Source: an uncultured bacterium
GTDB taxonomy: Bacteria > Bacillota > Clostridia > Lachnospirales > Lachnospiraceae
Length of the DNA stretch: 64,000 bases
Assembly: GCA_947643595.1 (NCBI GenBank)
Contig: CANRWP010000011.1
Location: forward strand, 1 to 64,000
Direction: 5' to 3'
Shown piece by piece: positions 62,938 to 64,000 of the stretch. The position numbers and the translations under genes are program-made. A model generated the notes under the pieces. The model saw only the letters and a list, made by a program, of their open reading frames with translations. It ran no database searches and was not told the origin of the DNA. Every line of letters starts with the position of its first letter. Position 1 is the first letter of the stretch.

Positions 62938-63606
62938 ATGAATAAAGTAGGAAGCTATGATGCGTATGTGAATAGCTATCAGAATTACGGGACACAGTCC
63001 AGGACCCAGAGAGGATCGGCGGCGGGAAAAGCGAATGAGACTGCATCCGCAAAGCCGGTGGAACTGAGTCAGAATGCGAAGAATCTGTTGAAGGAATTAC
63101 AGCATAAGTACGGCAATATGGACATCATTGTCGGAAATTTTGAGGCGGAAGAGGACGCACAGGCTTATCTTGACCGCGGGACAAAAGATTACAGCGTTCT
63201 GATCGGGGTGGAAGAGCTGGAGGAGATGGCGAAAGACAAATCCGTGAAGAAAGACTACATGGATAAGATCGAGAGGGCCAGGGACCAGCTGGCTTATTTG
63301 CAGACGCAGCTGGAGGATTCCGGTGAAAACGTGAAGAAGATGGGAGTTGTCTTTGAGAAGGATGGCACCAGCACACTATTTGCATCCCTGGAGAAGTCTG
63401 GAGAGCAGCAGAAGGAGCGGATAGAGGAAGCCAGAGAGGCAAAACAGGCTGAGAGAAATCAGGTTTCATACGGCAAGACAAAGCGGACGACCGTAAAGGC
63501 AAAGACGACGGAGGAACTGCTTGAAAAGATAAGAAATGTGGACTGGAGTAAGGTGGAAGAAATGGATATACCTAAAACCGGCGGCAAATTTGATTATTTT
63601 GGGTAG
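62938..63606 (+). CDS. DUF6033 family protein, probable motility-regulon member
   Basis: A 222-residue soluble protein without signal peptide. The N-terminus is polar and disordered (SYDAYVNSYQNYGTQSRTQRG), followed by ELSQNAKNLLKELQHKYGNMDIIVGNFE, which I recognise as the DUF6033 pattern. The C-terminal half is rich in Lys, Glu and Gln helices (EEAREAKQAERNQVSYG). No catalytic motif is evident. The upstream promoter is sigma-28-like, which suggests flagellar or chemotaxis linkage; the VELSQNAKNLL stretch near the N-terminus is similar in style to FlgM-type secreted proteins. Function unknown. Confidence 0.75.
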   Translation: MNKVGSYDAYVNSYQNYGTQSRTQRGSAAGKANETASAKPVELSQNAKNLLKELQHKYGNMDIIVGNFEAEEDAQAYLDRGTKDYSVLIGVEELEEMAKDKSVKKDYMDKIERARDQLAYLQTQLEDSGENVKKMGVVFEKDGTSTLFASLEKSGEQQKERIEEAREAKQAERNQVSYGKTKRTTVKAKTTEELLEKIRNVDWSKVEEMDIPKTGGKFDYFG

Positions 63607-63632
63607 GGATACATAAAATAAGGAAAGCTGAG

Positions 63633-63664
63633 AGCCATATCAGAATGTCTGATATGGCTTTTTC
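63633..63664 (+). terminator. terminator of the DUF6033 gene
   Basis: AGCCATATCAGA (63633-63644) and its perfect complement (63648-63659) form a 12-bp stem with a 3-base loop, followed by TTTTT. Confidence 0.92.
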
Positions 63665-63705
63665 ATATATTAAATAACAAAGCGGGAGTCAGAAGGAAAA
63701 ACCGA

Positions 63706-64000
63706 ATGAAAAGAAAGAACCTTTATGGCCTGTTGATGCGGGCGGGGGTAATGCTGGAGGCAGCTGCACTTATCTGCCTGATCGCTACCGGAGTTACGTC
63801 AAGAAAGGGAAAAGAGGAGGAGACAAAACAGACAAGCGCGGGCGGCATCTGGGAAGTACTGGAAAAGCATCAGAGAGGGGAGATCGTGGAGACACAGTCC
63901 GGCGATTATATAAAGTGGGTGGATTTCACGGTTCCGGCGGATGCCCTGACAAAGGCCTATCAGTATGACGTTGACAGTTACGGACAGGAGATCCATCTGA
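63706..64000 (+). CDS. partial membrane/secreted protein, possible cell-wall hydrolase, cut by window end
   Basis: The first 98 codons of a gene that continues beyond the window. The N-terminus has positively charged residues and a hydrophobic segment (MKRKNLYGLLMRAGVMLEAAALICLIATGV), a signal or anchor. The visible part contains DYIKWVDFTVPADALTKAYQYD, which resembles the linker region before NlpC/P60 or transglycosylase domains in some Lachnospiraceae proteins. The catalytic domain is not in view, so the assignment is tentative. Confidence 0.5.
   Translation, partial: MKRKNLYGLLMRAGVMLEAAALICLIATGVTSRKGKEEETKQTSAGGIWEVLEKHQRGEIVETQSGDYIKWVDFTVPADALTKAYQYDVDSYGQEIHL

Noticed and set aside
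1-64000. CRISPR arrays, tRNA, rRNA and recognisable riboswitches
   Set aside because: No regularly spaced repeats, no tRNA-like cloverleaf and no known riboswitch core were found by eye in the intergenic stretches. A covariance-model scan would be needed to exclude small RNAs.

Overview
The window looks like chromosome from an anaerobic Firmicute of the Lachnospiraceae type (Clostridia). The reasons are roughly 50% G+C with strong AGGAGG-type ribosome sites, DUF5107/TPR and DUF6033 proteins, thioester/CnaB surface proteins with TGD-type sorting motifs, a DUF975 protein, a zinc-requiring HemB and an anaerobe-style siroheme/corrin operon. One perfect sigma-28 -10 element suggests a motile organism. 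This assignment is inferred from family content; no rRNA or tRNA gene was seen.

Layout. 1-10.6 kb: a sugar-type ABC importer (binding lipoprotein, double ATPase, two permeases) followed by a cupin-like protein, a convergent AraC regulator, a 1104-residue DUF5107+TPR protein and a short-chain dehydrogenase. 10.6-21.3 kb: a surface cassette made of a membrane-anchored partner, a 1724-residue thioester/CnaB adhesin and a small protein with its own TGD motif. It continues into a zinc-ribbon protein and a TPM protein that appears to start at ATT, then an intact subtilisin-like protease whose ribosome site lies inside a hairpin. 21.4-27.9 kb: a complete four-gene Wadjet (JetABCD) anti-plasmid system. 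27.9-29.2 kb: a graveyard holding a broken IS110 transposase, a frameshifted AraC fragment, an aldo/keto-reductase tail and a second, diverged copy of a jetD 3' end. 29.2-32 kb: DUF975 protein, response regulator and histidine kinase in one operon, with CTTAAA boxes in 11-bp phase at its promoter. 32-37 kb: LspA-like peptidase, carbamate kinase, OFA-type transporter and MetNI without a binding protein. 37-40.4 kb: orphan ParA with two tiny partner ORFs, an HD hydrolase, a DUF3298 lipoprotein and an antisense YxeA gene. 40.5-47.5 kb: iron-sulfur and cysteine metabolism (NifS, NifU, MnmA, IscR-like Rrf2 regulator, CysK, ApbE, TrpB2), with two near-identical operator-like sites at the nifS and cysK promoters. 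47.6-57.6 kb: tetrapyrrole synthesis (hemA, hemC, cobA-hemD, hemB, hemL and a precorrin-2 dehydrogenase) interrupted by alcohol and aldehyde dehydrogenases and a DegV protein. 57.6-62.7 kb: three polytopic membrane proteins on the minus strand, two of them tandem paralogs. 62.8-64 kb: a DUF6033 gene behind a sigma-28-like promoter, and the start of a probable cell-wall protein cut by the window edge.

How the genes work together. The clearest functional groups are importer plus DUF5107 protein (carbohydrate use), the adhesin with its two small partners (surface display), JetABCD (defence), the Rrf2 regulator with nifSU and cysK (Fe-S and cysteine homeostasis), and the hem/siroheme operon. No unmistakably new system was found. 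The best candidates for undescribed biology are the adhesin cassette, the ParA mini-cassette, the jetD-tail duplication and the paralogous membrane proteins with a shared extracellular signature.
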